Shown here piece by piece: positions 1 through 13,622 of a DNA stretch of 64,000 nucleotides; positions within the stretch are counted from its first letter, which is position 1, and the number at the start of each line of letters is the position of its first letter. This stretch comes from Hydractinia symbiolongicarpus (lineage: Eukaryota > Cnidaria > Hydrozoa > Anthoathecata > Hydractiniidae): contig NC_079879.1 in assembly GCF_029227915.1 (NCBI RefSeq), positions 11,472,001 to 11,536,000 of the forward strand. The letters run 5' to 3'. The notes below the pieces were generated by a model that worked only from the letters and a program-made list of their open reading frames with translations, did not search any database and was not told the origin of the DNA. The position numbers and the translations under genes are program-made.

Positions 1-1768
1 GGTGAAAAAAAGATGATCATCAAACAAACAATCCGTAAAGAGATACTGGAGTTACTTCTTGCTGCTCGACAATGATGACTATACAGACATTTTTAGGCAA
101 CAAATCCGTTAATTCAACAATTCTCTCAATGCACTCTTGCCTGCATAGCTTGTTAGTATTTGCTTAAGATTGCACCTTAATTATCAGGAAGCGCGAACTT
201 AGTACGACAAAGATGACTGTACTACAAGGCTTTTACTCATAAGAACGCTCAACATACCAAGATACTTCATCAAACGTTCTTGACTTTCCCGATTTGAATT
301 TTCAAAATGTTCTTAAATTGTTTTTAACTTTCTCCTTATTTTGCAAATTTTGAACTTTAGAGGAGAATTTCAGTGCAACGATAAAAGAAGCTGTAACCTT
401 CTCTGAAAACACGGGTATGCTTAGGGAAGACGTACTTTTCAAGACCTGGCCTGTCAAACGTTTGCGCAATGCAAGTTTTCCGATGAAAAACTGCAACGGG
501 TGCTTGTCTGGACCGAGAAAACTGAGTCTACGATGTCCGCGCAGTACCGACGCATTCATAATGACACTCAGTGCTTCCCAGTATTGACAAGGCCTTTAAT
601 CTTCTCAACAAGATCTTAACTTTCGGAGTCGAGTTCCAAATGTACGTATGGAGTGGTTCCTCGGGATTCTGCGTGACACCTCACATGGTGAAAAAAATTC
701 ATTCTTTTAGCTAAATGTTCCCGACCCCCAACCGAATCGAAAAATAACGAAATTGACGAATGCCGTAGAGATGATACATACCTTAAACTCAGGGACCTAG
801 ATATAGTGTGAGTTTTTTTATCTGTAACCTGTTCAACATTGCCTACAGAGGCCATAATGTGCGTGTTTTTATTGCTTATGGTGTTGATTCATTTGCTCGT
901 GCTGCGCATGTGCGAGAATTACTGTCATAAGAACGCTTAGCATGCCAAAATACCTCAGCACACGTTGTTAACTTTCCCGATTTCAAATTTCAAAATGTTC
1001 ACAAGTTGTTTAAAACTTTATTCCTGTTTTGCCAGTTTTGAACTTTAAAGGAGAAATTCAATGCAACGCTAAAAGAAGCAGAAATCTTTGACCATCCTTG
1101 GGACTGCTGCAGAAGCAAGGTAAAACTTGTAAGCAGTAACCTTCTCTAGGAACACGGGTATGCTTAGGAAAGACGTGCTTTTTAAGACCTGCAAAACTGC
1201 AACGGGTGCTTGTCTGGACCGAGAAAACTGAGTCTACGATGTCCGCGCAGTACCGACGCATTCATAATGATACTCAGTGCTTCCCAGTATTGACAAGGCC
1301 TTTAATCTTCTCAACATGATCTTAACTTTCGGAGTCGAGTTCCAAATGTACGTATGGAGTGGTTCCTCGGGATTCTGCGTGACACCTCACATGGTAAAAA
1401 AAATTCATTCTTTTAGCTAAATGTTCCCGACCCCCAACCGAATCGAAAAATTTCGAAATTGACGAATACCGTAGAGATGATACATACCTTAAACTCAGGG
1501 ACCTAGAAATAGTGTGAGTTTTTTTATCTGTAACCTGTTCAACATTGCGTACAAAGGCCATAATGCGCGTGTTTTTATTGCTTATGGTGTTTATTCATTT
1601 GCTCGTGCTGCGCATGTGCGGGAATTACTGAACACCTCGATGACACAGATAAACTGGGGAAGCGCTCAGAAATTAAAACTGGAATGACCGTGGTTACAAA
1701 ATCGCTTCAGTGTAATCAAAATAAAAGTAGGACTGTTCGTATTCTATCTACTTTGAGGAGACATCTCG
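1..1768. repeat. Satellite unit 1, A+B' (1,768 bp)
   Basis: The A part is followed by the short B' part, in which GACCTG joins directly to CAAAACTGC near 1190, a 37-bp loss relative to B. The A part carries the private marker CGAATGCCGTAG near 755, shared only with the unit at 23032. The window happens to open exactly at the unit start used here. Confidence 0.95.
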
Positions 1769-3536
1769 GGTGAAAAAAAGATGATCATCAAACAAACAAT
1801 CCGTAAAGAGATACTGGAGTTACTTCTTGCTGCTCGACAATGATGACTATACAGACATTTTTAGGCAACAAATCCGTTAATTCAACAATTCTCTCAATGC
1901 ACTCTTGCCTGCATAGCTTGTTAGTATTTGCTTAAGATTGCACCTTAATTATCAGGAAGCGCGAACTTAGTACGACAAAGATGACTGTACTACAAGGCTT
2001 TTACTCATAAGAACGCTCAACATACCAAGATACTTCATCAAACGTTCTTGACTTTCCCGATTTGAATTTTCAAAATGTTCTTAAATTGTTTTTAACTTTC
2101 TCCTTATTTTGCAAATTTTGAACTTTAGAGGAGAATTTCAGTGCAACGATAAAAGAAGCTGTAACCTTCTCTGAAAACACGGGTATGCTTAGGGAAGACG
2201 TACTTTTCAAGACCTGGCCTGTCAAACGTTTGCGCAATGCAAGTTTTCCGATGAAAAACTGCAACGGGTGCTTGTCTGGACCGAGAAAACTGAGTCTACG
2301 ATGTCCGCGCAGTACCGACGCATTCATAATGATACTCAGTGCTTCCCAGTATTGACAAGGCCTTTAATCTTCTCAACATGATCTTAACTTTCGGAGTCGA
2401 GTTCCAAATGTACGTATGGAGTGGTTCCTCGGGATTCTGCGTGACACCTCACATGGTGAAAAAAATTCATTCTTTTAGCTAAATGTTCCCGACCCCCAAC
2501 CGAATCGAAAAATAACGAAATTGACGAATACCGTAGAGATGATACATACCTTAAACTCAGGGACCTAGATATAGTGTGAGTTTTTTTATCTGTAACCTGT
2601 TCAACATTGCCTACAGAGGCCATAATGTGCGTGTTTTTATTGCTTATGGTGTTGATTCATTTGCTCGTGCTGCGCATGTGCGAGAATTACTGTCATAAGA
2701 ACGCTTAGCATGCCAAAATACCTCAGCACACGTTGTTAACTTTCCCGATTTCAAATTTCAAAATGTTCACAAGTTGTTTAAAACTTTATTCCTGTTTTGC
2801 CAGTTTTGAACTTTAAAGGAGAAATTCAATGCAACGCTAAAAGAAGCAGAAATCTTTGACCATCCTTGGGACTGCTGCAGAAGCAAGGTAAAACTTGTAA
2901 GCAGTAACCTTCTCTAGGAACACGGGTATGCTTAGGAAAGACGTGCTTTTTAAGACCTGCAAAACTGCAACGGGTGCTTGTCTGGACCGAGAAAACTGAG
3001 TCTACGATGTCCGCGCAGTACCGACGCATTCATAATGATACTCAGTGCTTCCCAGTATTGACAAGGCCTTTAATCTTCTCAACATGATCTTAACTTTCGG
3101 AGTCGAGTTCCAAATGTACGTATGGAGTGGTTCCTCGGGATTCTGCGTGACACCTCACATGGTAAAAAAAATTCATTCTTTTAGCTAAATGTTCCCGACC
3201 CCCAACCGAATCGAAAAATTTCGAAATTGACGAATACCGTAGAGATGATACATACCTTAAACTCAGGGACCTAGAAATAGTGTGAGTTTTTTTATCTGTA
3301 ACCTGTTCAACATTGCGTACAGAGGCCATAATGCGCGTGTTTTTATTGCTTATGGTGTTTATTCATTTGCTCGTGCTGCGCATGTGCGGGAATTACTGAA
3401 CACCTCGATGACACAGATAAACTGGGGAAGCGCTCAGAAATTAAAACTGGAATGACCGTGGTTACAAAATCGCTTCAGTGTAATCAAAATAAAAGTAGGA
3501 CTGTTCGTATTCTATCTACTTTGAGGAGACATCTCG
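1769..3536. repeat. Satellite unit 2, A+B' (1,768 bp)
   Basis: Same architecture as the preceding unit, with the same 37-bp deletion (junction near 2960). It differs by a few substitutions, for example CGAATACCGTAG where unit 1 has CGAATGCCGTAG. Confidence 0.95.
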
Positions 3537-5341
3537 GGTGAAAAAAAGATGATCATCAAACAAACAATCCGTAAAGAGATACTGGAGTTACTTCTTGCTG
3601 CTCGACAATGATGACTATACAGACATTTTTAGGCAACAAATCCGTTAATTCAACAATTCTCTCAATGCACTCTTGCCTGCATAGCTTGTTAGTATTTGCT
3701 TAAGATTGCACCTTAATTATCAGGAAGCGCGAACTTAGTACGACAAAGATGACTGTACTACAAGGCTTTTACTCATAAGAACGCTCAACATACCAAGATA
3801 CTTCATCAAACGTTCTTGACTTTCCCGATTTGAATTTTCAAAATGTTCTTAAATTGTTTTTAACTTTCTCCTTATTTTGCAAATTTTGAACTTTAGAGGA
3901 GAATTTCAGTGCAACGATAAAAGAAGCTGTAACCTTCTCTGAAAACACGGGTATGCTTAGGGAAGACGTACTTTTCAAGACCTGGCCTGTCAAACGTTTG
4001 CGCAATGCAAGTTTTCCGATGAAAAACTTCAACGGGTGCTTGTCTGGACCGAGAAAACTGAGTCTACGATGTCCGCGCAGTACCGACGCATTCATAATGA
4101 TACTCAGTGCTTCCCAGTATTGACAAGGCCTTTAATCTTCTCAACATGATCTTAACTTTCGGAGTCGAGTTCCAAATGTACGTATGGAGTGGTTCCTCGG
4201 GATTCTGCGTGACACCTCACATGGTGAAAAAAATTCATTCTTTTAGCTAAATGTTCCCGACCCCCAACCGAATCGAAAAATAACGAAATTGACGAATACC
4301 GTAGAGATGATACATACCTTAAACTCAGGGACCCAGAAATAGTGTGAGTTTTTTTATCTGTAACCTGTTCAACATTGCCTACAGAGGCCATAATGTGCGT
4401 GTTTTTATTGCTTATGGTGTTGATTCATTTGCTCGTGCTGCGCATGTGCGAGAATTACTGTCATAAGAACGCTTAGCATGCCAAAATACCTCAGCACACG
4501 TTGTTAACTTTCCCGATTTAAAATTTCAAAATGTTCACAAGTTGTTTAAAACTTTATTCCTGTTTTGCCAGTTTTGAACTTTAAAGGAGAAATTCAGTGC
4601 AACGCTAAAAGAAGCAGAAATCTTTGACCATCCTTGGGACTGCTGCAGAAGCAAGGTAAAACTTGTAAGCAGTAACCTTCTCTAGGAACACGGGTATGCT
4701 TAGGAAAGACGTGCTTTTTAAGACCTGTCCTGTGTGAGGAATGCCCAATCCAAGATTTCCGATGGAAAACTGCAACGGGTGTTTGTCTGGACTGAGAAAA
4801 CTGAGTCTACGATGTCCGCGCAGTACCGACGCATTCATAATGACACTCAGTGCTTCCCAGTATTGACAAGGCCTTTAATCTTCTCAACAAGATCTTAACT
4901 TTCGGAGTCGAGTTCCAAATGTACGTATGGAGTGGTTCCTCGGGAATCTGCGTGACAACTCACATGGTGAAAAAAATTCATTCTTTTAGCTAAATGTTCC
5001 CGACCCCCAACCGAATCGAAAAATTTCGAAATTGACGAATACCGTAGAGATGATACATACCTTAAACTCAGGGACCTAGAAATAGTGTGAGTTTTTTTAT
5101 CTGTAACCTGTTCAACATTGCGTACAGAGGCCATAATGCGCGTGTTTTTATTGCTTATGGTGTTTATTCATTTGCTCGTGCTGCGCATGTGCGGGAATTA
5201 CTGAACACCTCGATGACACAGATAAACTGGGGAAGCGCTCAGAAATTAAAACTGGAATGACCGTGGTTACAAAATCGCTTCAGTGTAATCAAAATAAAAG
5301 TAGGACTGTTCGTATTCTATCTACTTTGAGGAGACATCTCG
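3537..5341. repeat. Satellite unit 3, A+B (1,805 bp)
   Basis: First unit with a full-length B. It carries GGGACCCAGAAATAG near 4329, shared only with the unit at 21227, and GTGACAACTCAC near 4953, shared only with the unit at 25543. Confidence 0.95.
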
Positions 5342-7146
5342 GGTGAAAAAAAGATGATCATCAAACAAACAATCCGTAAAGAGATACTGGAGTTACTTCT
5401 TGCTGCTCGACAATGATGACTATACAGACATTTTAAGGCAACAAATCCGTTAATTCAACAATTCTCTCAATGCACTCTTGCCTGCATAGCTTGTTAGTAT
5501 TTGCTTAAGATTGCACCTTAATTATCAGGAAGCGCGAACTTAGTACGACAAAGATGACTGTACTACAAGGCTTTTACTCATAAGAACGCTCAACATACCA
5601 AGATACTTCATCAAACGTTCTTGACTTTCCCGATTTGAATTTTCAAAATGTTCTTAAATTGTTTTTAACTTTCTCCTTATTTTGCAAATTTTGAACTTTA
5701 GAGGAGAATTTCAGTGCAACGATAAAAGAAGCTGTAACCTTCTCTGAAAACACGGGTATGCTTAGGGAAGACGTACTTTTCAAGACCTGGCCTGTCAAAC
5801 GTTTGCGCAATGCAAGTTTTCCGATGAAAAACTGCAACGGGTGCTTGTCTGGACCGAGAAAACTGAGTCTACGATGTCCGCGCAGTACCGACGCATTCAT
5901 AATGATACTCAGTGCTTCCCAGTATTGACAAGGCCTTTAATCTTCTCAACATGATCTTAACTTTCGGAGTCGAGTTCCAAATGTACGTATGGAGTGGTTC
6001 CTCGGGATTCTGCGTGACACCTCACATGGTGAAAAAAATTCAATCTTTTAGCTAAATGTTCACGACCCCCAACCGAATCGAATAATAACGAAATTGACGA
6101 ATACCGTAGAGATGATACATACCTTAAACTCAGGGACCTAGAAATAGTGTGAGTTTTTTTATCTGTAACCTGTTCAACATTGCCTACAGAGGCCATAATG
6201 TGCGTGTTTTTATTGCTTATGGTGTTGATTCATTTGCTCGTGCTGCGCATGTGCGAGAATTACTGTCATAAGAACGCTTAGCATGCCAAAATACCTCAGC
6301 ACACGTTGTTAACTTTCCCGATTTAAAATTTCAAAATGTTCACAAGTTGTTTAAAACTTTATTCCTGTTTTGCCAGTTTTGAACTTTAAAGGAGAAATTC
6401 AGTGCAACGCTAAAAGAAGCAGAAATCTTTGACCATCCTTGGGACTGCTGCAGAAGCAAGGTAAAACTTGTAAGCAGTAACCTTCTCTAGGAACACGGGT
6501 ATGCTTAGGAAAGACGTGCTTTTTAAGACCTGTCCTGTGTGAGGAATGCCCAATCCAAGATTTCCGATGGAAAACTGCAACGGGTGTTTGTCTGGACTGA
6601 GAAAACTGAGTCTACGATGTCCGCGCAGTACCGACGCATTCATAATGACACTCAGTGCTTCCCAGTATTGACAAGGCCTTTAATCTTCTCCACAAGATCT
6701 TAACTTTCGGAGTCGAGTTCCAAATGTACGTATGCAGTGGTTCCTCGGGAATCTGCGTGACACCTCACATGGTGAAAAAAATTCATTCTTTTAGCTAAAT
6801 GTTCCCGACCCCCAACCGAATCGAAAAATTTCGAAATTGACGAATACCGTAGAGATGATACATACCTTAAACTCAGGGACCTAGAAATAGTGTGAGTTTT
6901 TTATTCTGTAACCTGTTCAACATTGCGTACAGAGGCCATAATGCGCGTGTTTTTATTGCTTATGGTGTTTATTCATTTGCTCGTGCTGCGCATGTGCGGG
7001 AATTACTGAACACCTCGATGACACAGATAAACTGGGGAAGCGCTCAGAAATTAAAACTGGAATGACCGTGGTTACAAAATCGCTTCAGTGTAATCAAAAT
7101 AAAAGTAGGACTGTTCGTATTCTATCTACTTTGAGGAGACATCTCG
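5342..7146. repeat. Satellite unit 4, A+B (1,805 bp)
   Basis: Marked by CATTTTAAGGCAAC near 5430, which recurs only in the unit at 27348. It also has private changes such as TGTTCACGACCCCC and AATCGAATAATAACG near 6060-6085, and TTTTTTATTCTG near 6898. Confidence 0.95.
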
Positions 7147-8951
7147 GGTGAAAAAAAGATGATCATCAAACAAACAATCCGTAAAGAGATACTGGAGTTA
7201 CTTCTTGCTGCTCGACAATGATGACTATACAGACATTTTTAGGCAACAAATCCGTTAATTCAACAATTCTCTCAATGCACTCTTGCCTGCATAGCTTGTT
7301 AGTATTTGCTTAAGATTGCACCTTAATTATCAGGAAGCGCGAACTTAGTACGACAAAGATGACTGTACTACAAGGCTTTTACTCATAAGAACGCTCAACA
7401 TACCAAGATACTTCATCAAACGTTCTTGACTTTCCCGATTTGAATTTTCAAAATGTTCTTAAATTGTTTTTAACTTTCTCCTTATTTTGCAAATTTTGAA
7501 CTTTAGAGGAGAATTTCAGTGCAACGATAAAAGAAGCTGTAACCTTCTCTGAAAACACGGGTATGCTTAGGGAAGACGTACTTTTCAAGACCTGGCCTGT
7601 CAAACGTTTGCGCAATGCAAGTTTTCCGATGAAAAACTGCAACGGGTGCTTGTCTGGACAGAGAAAACTGAGTCTACGATGTCCGCGCAGTACCGACGCA
7701 TTCATAATGATACTCAGTGCTTCCCAGTATTGACAAGGCCTTTAATCTTCTCAACATGATCTTAACTTTCGGAGTCGAGTTCCAAATGTACGTATGGAGT
7801 GGTTCCTCGGGATTCTGCGTGACACCTCACATGGTGAAAAAATTTCAATCTTTTAGCTAAATGTTCCCGACCCCCAACCGAATCGAAAAATTTCGAAATT
7901 GACGAATACCGTAGAGATGATACATACCTTAAACTCAGGGACCTAGAAATAGTGTGAGTTTTTTTATCTGTAACCTGTTCAACATTGCTTACAGAGGCCA
8001 TAATGTGCGTGTTTTTATTGCTTATGGTGTTGATTCATTTGCTCGTGCTGCGCATGTGCGAGAATTACTGTCATAAGAACGCTTAGCATGCCAAAATACC
8101 TCAGCACACGTTGTTAACTTTCCCGATTTCAAATTTCAAAATGTTCACAAGTTGTTTAAAACTTTATTCCTGTTTTGCCAGTTTTGAACTTTAAAGGAGA
8201 AATTCAGTGCAACGCTAAAAGAAGCAGAAATCTTTGACCATCCTTGGGACTGCTGCAGAAGCAAGGTAAAACTTGTAAGCAGTAACCTTCTCTAGGAACA
8301 CGGGTATGCTTAGGAAAGACGTTCTTTTTAAGACCTGTCCTGTGTGAGGAATGCCCAATCCAAGATTTCCGATGGAAAACTGCAACGGGTGTTTGTCTGG
8401 ACTGAGAAAACTGAGTCTACGATGTCCGCGCAGTACCGACGCATTCATAATGATACTCAGTGCTTCCCAGTATTGACAAGGCCTTTAATCTTCTCAACAA
8501 GATCTTAACTTTCGGAGTCGAGTTCCAAATGTACGTATGGAGTGGTTCCTCGGGAATCTGCGTGACACCTCACATGGTGAAAAAAATTCATTCCCCTAGC
8601 TAAATGTTCCCGACCCCCAACCGAATCTAAAAATTTCGAAATTGACGAATACCGTAGAGATGATACATACCTTAAACTCAGGGACCTAGAAATAGTGTGA
8701 GTTTTTTTATCTGTTACCTGTTCAACATTGCGTACAGAGGCCATAATGCGCGTGTTTTTATTGCTTATGGTGTTTATTCATTTGCTCGTGCTGCGCATGT
8801 GCGGGAATTACTGAACACCTCGATGACACAGATAAACTGGGGAAGCGCTCAGAAATTAAAACTGGAATGACCGTGGTTACAAAATCGCTTCAGTGTAATC
8901 AAAATAAAAGTAGGACTGTTCGTATTCTATCTACTTTGAGGAGACATCTCG
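7147..8951. repeat. Satellite unit 5, A+B (1,805 bp)
   Basis: Starts a run of three close relatives (to 12561). The shared marker is ATTCCCCTAGC near 8587 in the B part, where other units have ATTCTTTTAGC. The A part has AAAAAATTTCAATC near 7838. Confidence 0.95.
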
Positions 8952-10756
8952 GGTGAAAAAAAGATGATCATCAAACAAACAATCCGTAAAGAGATACTGG
9001 AGTTACTTCTTGCTGCTCGACAATGATGACTATACAGACATTTTTAGGCAACAAATCCGTTAATTCAACAATTCTCTCAATGCACTCTTGCCTGCATAGC
9101 TTGTTAGTATTTGCTTAAGATTGCACCTTAATTATCAGGAAGCGCGAACTTAGTACGACAAAGATGACTGTACTACAAGGCTTTTACTCATAAGAACGCT
9201 CAACATACCAAGATACTTCATCAAACGTTCTTGACTTTCCCGATTTGAATTTTCAAAATGTTCTTAAATTGTTTTTAACTTTCTCCTTATTTTGCAAATT
9301 TTGAACTTTAGAGGAGAATTTCAGTGCAACGATAAAAGAAGCTGTAACCTTCTCTGAAAACACGGGTATGCTTAGGGAAGACGTACTTTTCAAGACCTGG
9401 CCTGTCAAACGTTTGCGCAATGCAAGTTTTCCGATGAAAAACTGCAACGGGTGCTTGTCTGGACCGAGAAAACTGAGTGTACGATGTCCGCGCAGTACCG
9501 ACGCATTCATAATGATACTCAGTGCTTCCCAGTATTGACAAGGCCTTTAATCTTCTCAACATGATCTTAACTTTCGGAGTCGAGTTCCAAATGTACGTAT
9601 GGAGTGGTTCCTCGGGATTCTGCGTGACACCTCACATGGTGAAAAAATTTCAATCTTTTAGCTAAATGTTCCCGACCCCCAACCGAATCGAAAAATTTCG
9701 AAATTGACGAATACCGTAGAGATGATACATACCTTAAACTCAGGGACCTAGAAATAGTGTGAGTTTTTTTATCTGTAACCTGTTCAACATTGCTTACAGA
9801 GGCCATAATGTGCGTGTTTTTATTGCTTATGGTGTTGATTCATTTGCTCGTGCTGCGCATGTGCGAGAATTACTGTCATAAGAACGCTTAGCATGCCAAA
9901 ATACCTCAGCACACGTTGTTAACTTTCCCGATTTCAAATTTCAAAATGTTCACAAGTTGTTTAAAACTTTATTCCTGTTTTGCCAGTTTTGAACTTTAAA
10001 GGAGAAATTCAGTGCAACGCTAAAAGAAGCAGAAATCTTTGACCATCCTTGGGACTGCTGCAGAAGCAAGGTAAAACTTGTAAGCAGTAACCTTCTCTAG
10101 GAACACGGGTATGCTTAGGAAAGACGTTCTTTTTAAGACCTGTCCTGTGTGAGGAATGCCCAATCCAAGATTTCCGATGGAAAACTGCAACGGGTGTTTG
10201 TCTGGACTGAGAAAACTGAGTCTACGATGTCCGCGCAGTACCGACGCATTCATAATGATACTCAGTGCTTCCCAGTATTGACAAGGCCTTTAATCTTCTC
10301 AACAAGATCTTAACTTTCGGAGTCGAGTTCCAAATGTACGTATGGAGTGGTTCCTCGGGAATCTGCGTGACACCTCACATGGTGAAAAAAATTCATTCCC
10401 CTAGCTAAATGTTCCCGACCCCCAACCGAATCTAAAAATTTCGAAATTGACGAATACCGTAGAGATGATACATACCTTAAACTCAGGGACCTAGAAATAG
10501 TGTGAGTTTTTTTATCTGTAACCTGTTCAACATTGCGTACAGAGGCCATAATGCGCGTGTTTTTATTGCTTATGGTGTTTATTCATTTGCTCGTGCTGCG
10601 CATGTGCGGGAATTACTGAACACCTCGATGACACAGATAAACTGGGGAAGCGCTCAGAAATTAAAACTGGAATGACCGTGGTTACAAAATCGCTTCAGTG
10701 TAATCAAAATAAAAGTAGGACTGTTCGTATTCTATCTACTTTGAGGAGACATCTCG
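8952..10756. repeat. Satellite unit 6, A+B (1,805 bp)
   Basis: Very similar to the unit at 7147. It adds GAGTGTACGATG near 9475 (elsewhere GAGTCTACGATG), and keeps the CCCCTAGC and GAATCTAAAAA markers near 10395-10435. Confidence 0.95.
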
Positions 10757-12561
10757 GGTGAAAAAAAGATGATCATCAAACAAACAATCCGTAAAGAGAT
10801 ACTGGAGTTACTTCTTGCTGCTCGACAATGATGACTATACAGACATTTTTAGGCAACAAATCCGTTAATTCAACAATTCTCTCAATGCACTCTTGCCTGC
10901 ATAGCTTGTTAGTATTTGCTTAAGATTGCACCTTAATTATCAGGAAGCGCGAACTTAGTACGACAAAGATGACTGTACTACAAGGCTTTTACTCATAAGA
11001 ACGCTCAACATACCAAGATACTTCATCAAACGTTCTTGACTTTCCCGATTTGAATTTTCAAAATGTTCTTAAATTGTTTTTAACTTTCTCCTTATTTTGC
11101 AAATTTTGAACTTTAGAGGAGAATTTCAGTGCAACGATAAAAGAAGCTGTAACCTTCTCTGAAAACACGGGTATGCTTAGGGAAGACGTACTTTTCAAGA
11201 CCTGGCCTGTCAAACGTTTGCGCAATGCAAGTTTTCCGATGAAAAACTGCAACGGGTGCTTGTCTGGACCGAGAAAACTGAGTGTACGATGTCCGCGCAG
11301 TACCGACGCATTCATAATGATACTCAGTGCTTCCCAGTATTGACAAGGCCTTTAATCTTCTCAACATGATCTTAACTTTCGGAGTCGAGTTCCAAATGTA
11401 CGTATGGAGTGGTTCCTCGGGATTCTGCGTGACACCTCACATGGTGAAAAAATTTCAATCTTTTAGCTAAATGTTCCCGACCCCCAACCGAATCGAAAAA
11501 TAACGAAATTGACGAATACCGTAGAGATGATACATACGTTAAACTCAGGGACCTAGAAATAGTGTGAGTTTTTTTATCTGTAACCTGTTCAACATTGCTT
11601 ACAGAGGCCATAATGCGCGTGTTTTTATTGCTTATGGTGTTGATTCATTTGCTCGTGCTGCGCATGTGCGAGAATTACTGTCATAAGAACGCTTAGCATG
11701 CCAAAATTCCTCAGCACACGTTGTTAACTTTCCCGATTTCAAATTTCAAAATGTTCACAAGTTGTTTAAAACTTTATTCCTGTTTTGCCAGTTTTGAACT
11801 TTAAAGGAGAAATTCAGTGCAACGCTAAAAGAAGCAGAAATCTTTGACCATCCTTGGGACTGCTGCAGAAGCAAGGTAAAACTTGTAAGCAGTAACCTTC
11901 TCTAGGAACACGGGTATGCTTAGGAAAGACGTTCTTTTTAAGACCTGTCCTGTGTGAGGAATGCCCAATCCAAGATTTCCGATGGAAAACTGCAACGGGT
12001 GTTTGTCTGGACTGAGAAAACTGAGTCTACGATGTCCGCGCAGTACCGACGCATTCATAATGATACTCAGTGCTTCCCAGTATTGACAAGGCCTTTAATC
12101 TTCTCAACAAGATCTTAACTTTCGGAGTCGAGTTCCAAATGTACGTATGGAGTGGTTCCTCGGGAATCTGCGTGACACCTCACATGGTGAAAAAAATTCA
12201 TTCCCCTAGCTAAATGTTCCCGACCCCCAACCGAATCGAAAAATTTCGAAATTGACGAATACCGTAGAGATGATACATACCTTAAACTCAGGGACCTAGA
12301 AATAGTGTGAGTTTTTTTATCTGTAACCTGTTCAACATTGCGTACAGAGGCCATAATGCGCGTGTTTTTATTGCTTATGGTGTTTATTCATTTGCTCGTG
12401 CTGCGCATGTGCGGGAATTACTGAACACCTCGATGACACAGATAAACTGGGGAAGCGCTCAGAAATTAAAACTGGAATGACCGTGGTTACAAAATCGCTT
12501 CAGTGTAATCAAAATAAAAGTAGGACTGTTCGTATTCTATCTACTTTGAGGAGACATCTCG
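10757..12561. repeat. Satellite unit 7, A+B (1,805 bp)
   Basis: Shares GAGTGTACGATG (near 11280) and CCCCTAGC (near 12202) with the unit at 8952. It has private CATACGTTAAAC near 11533 and CCAAAATTCCTC near 11701. Confidence 0.95.
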
Positions 12562-13622
12562 GGTGAAAAAAGATGATCATCAAACAAACAATCCGTAAAG
12601 AGATACTGGAGTTACTTCTTGCTGCTCGACAATGATGACTATAGAGAGATTTTTAGGCAACAAATCCGTTAATTCAACAATTCTCTCAATGCACTCTTGC
12701 CTGCATAGCTTGTTAGTATTTGCTTAAGATTGCACCTTAATTATCAGGAAGCGCGAACTTAGTACGACAAAGATGACTGTACTACAAGGCTTTTACTCAT
12801 AAGAACGCTCAACATACCAAGATACTTCATCAAACGTTCTTGACTTTCCCGATTTGAATTTTCAAAATGTTCTTAAATTGTTTTTAACTTTCTCCTTATT
12901 TTGCAAATTTTGAACTTTAGAGGAGAATTTCAGTGCAACGATAAAAGAAGCTGTAACCTTCTCTGAAAACACGGGTATGCTTAGGGAAGACGTACTTTTC
13001 AAGACCTGGCCTGTCAAACGTTTGCGCAATGCAAGATTTCCGATGGAAAACTGCAACGGGTGTTTGTCTGGACTGAGAAAACTGAGTCTACGATGTCCGC
13101 GCAGTACCGACGCATTCATAATAATACTCAGTGCTTTCCAGTATTGACAAGGCCTTTAATCTTCTCAACAAGATCTTAACTTTCGGAGTCGAGTTCCAAA
13201 TGTACGTATGGAGTGGTTCCTCGGGAATCTGCGTGACACCTCACATGGTGAAAAAAATTCATTCTTTTAGCTAAATGTTCCCGACCCCCAACCGAATCGA
13301 GAAATTTCGAAATTGACGAATACCGTAGAGATGATACATACCTTAAACTCAGGGACCTAGAAATAGTGTGAGTTTATTTATCTGTAACCTGTTCAACATT
13401 AAGTACAGAGGCCATAATGCGCGTGTTTTTATTGCTTATGGTGTTTATTCATTTGCTCGTGCTGCGCATGTGCGGGAATTACTGAACACCTCGATGACAC
13501 AGATAAACTGGGAAAGCGCTCAGAAATTAAAACTGGAATGACCGTGGTTACAAAATCGCTTCAGTGTAATCAAAATAAAAGTAGGACTGTTCGTATTCTA
13601 TCTACTTTGAGGAGACATCTCG
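12562..13622. repeat. Satellite unit 8, A only (1,061 bp)
   Basis: One A is missing from the opening A run, and ACTATAGAGAG near 12638 is private. The core is of the B-like type (GCAAGATTTCCGATGG near 13031, then ATAATAATACTCAGTGC). AACATTAAGTACAGAG near 13395 is shared with the units at 43800 and 56326. Confidence 0.95.

Noticed and set aside
302-559. Recurrent 85-codon - strand open frame at this position in every A unit
   Set aside because: It recurs because the DNA recurs. It has no family resemblance, no consistent upstream context, and is overlapped by other open frames in the same cores (for example 9308-9562 over 9253-9510), as expected for low-stop-density repeat DNA.
616-855. Recurrent 79-codon - strand frame (and the 77-, 67-, 84- and 98-codon frames of B and A cores)
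   Set aside because: All are satellite by-products. Length differences follow module indels, substitutions show no obvious avoidance of amino-acid change, and no domain is recognisable.
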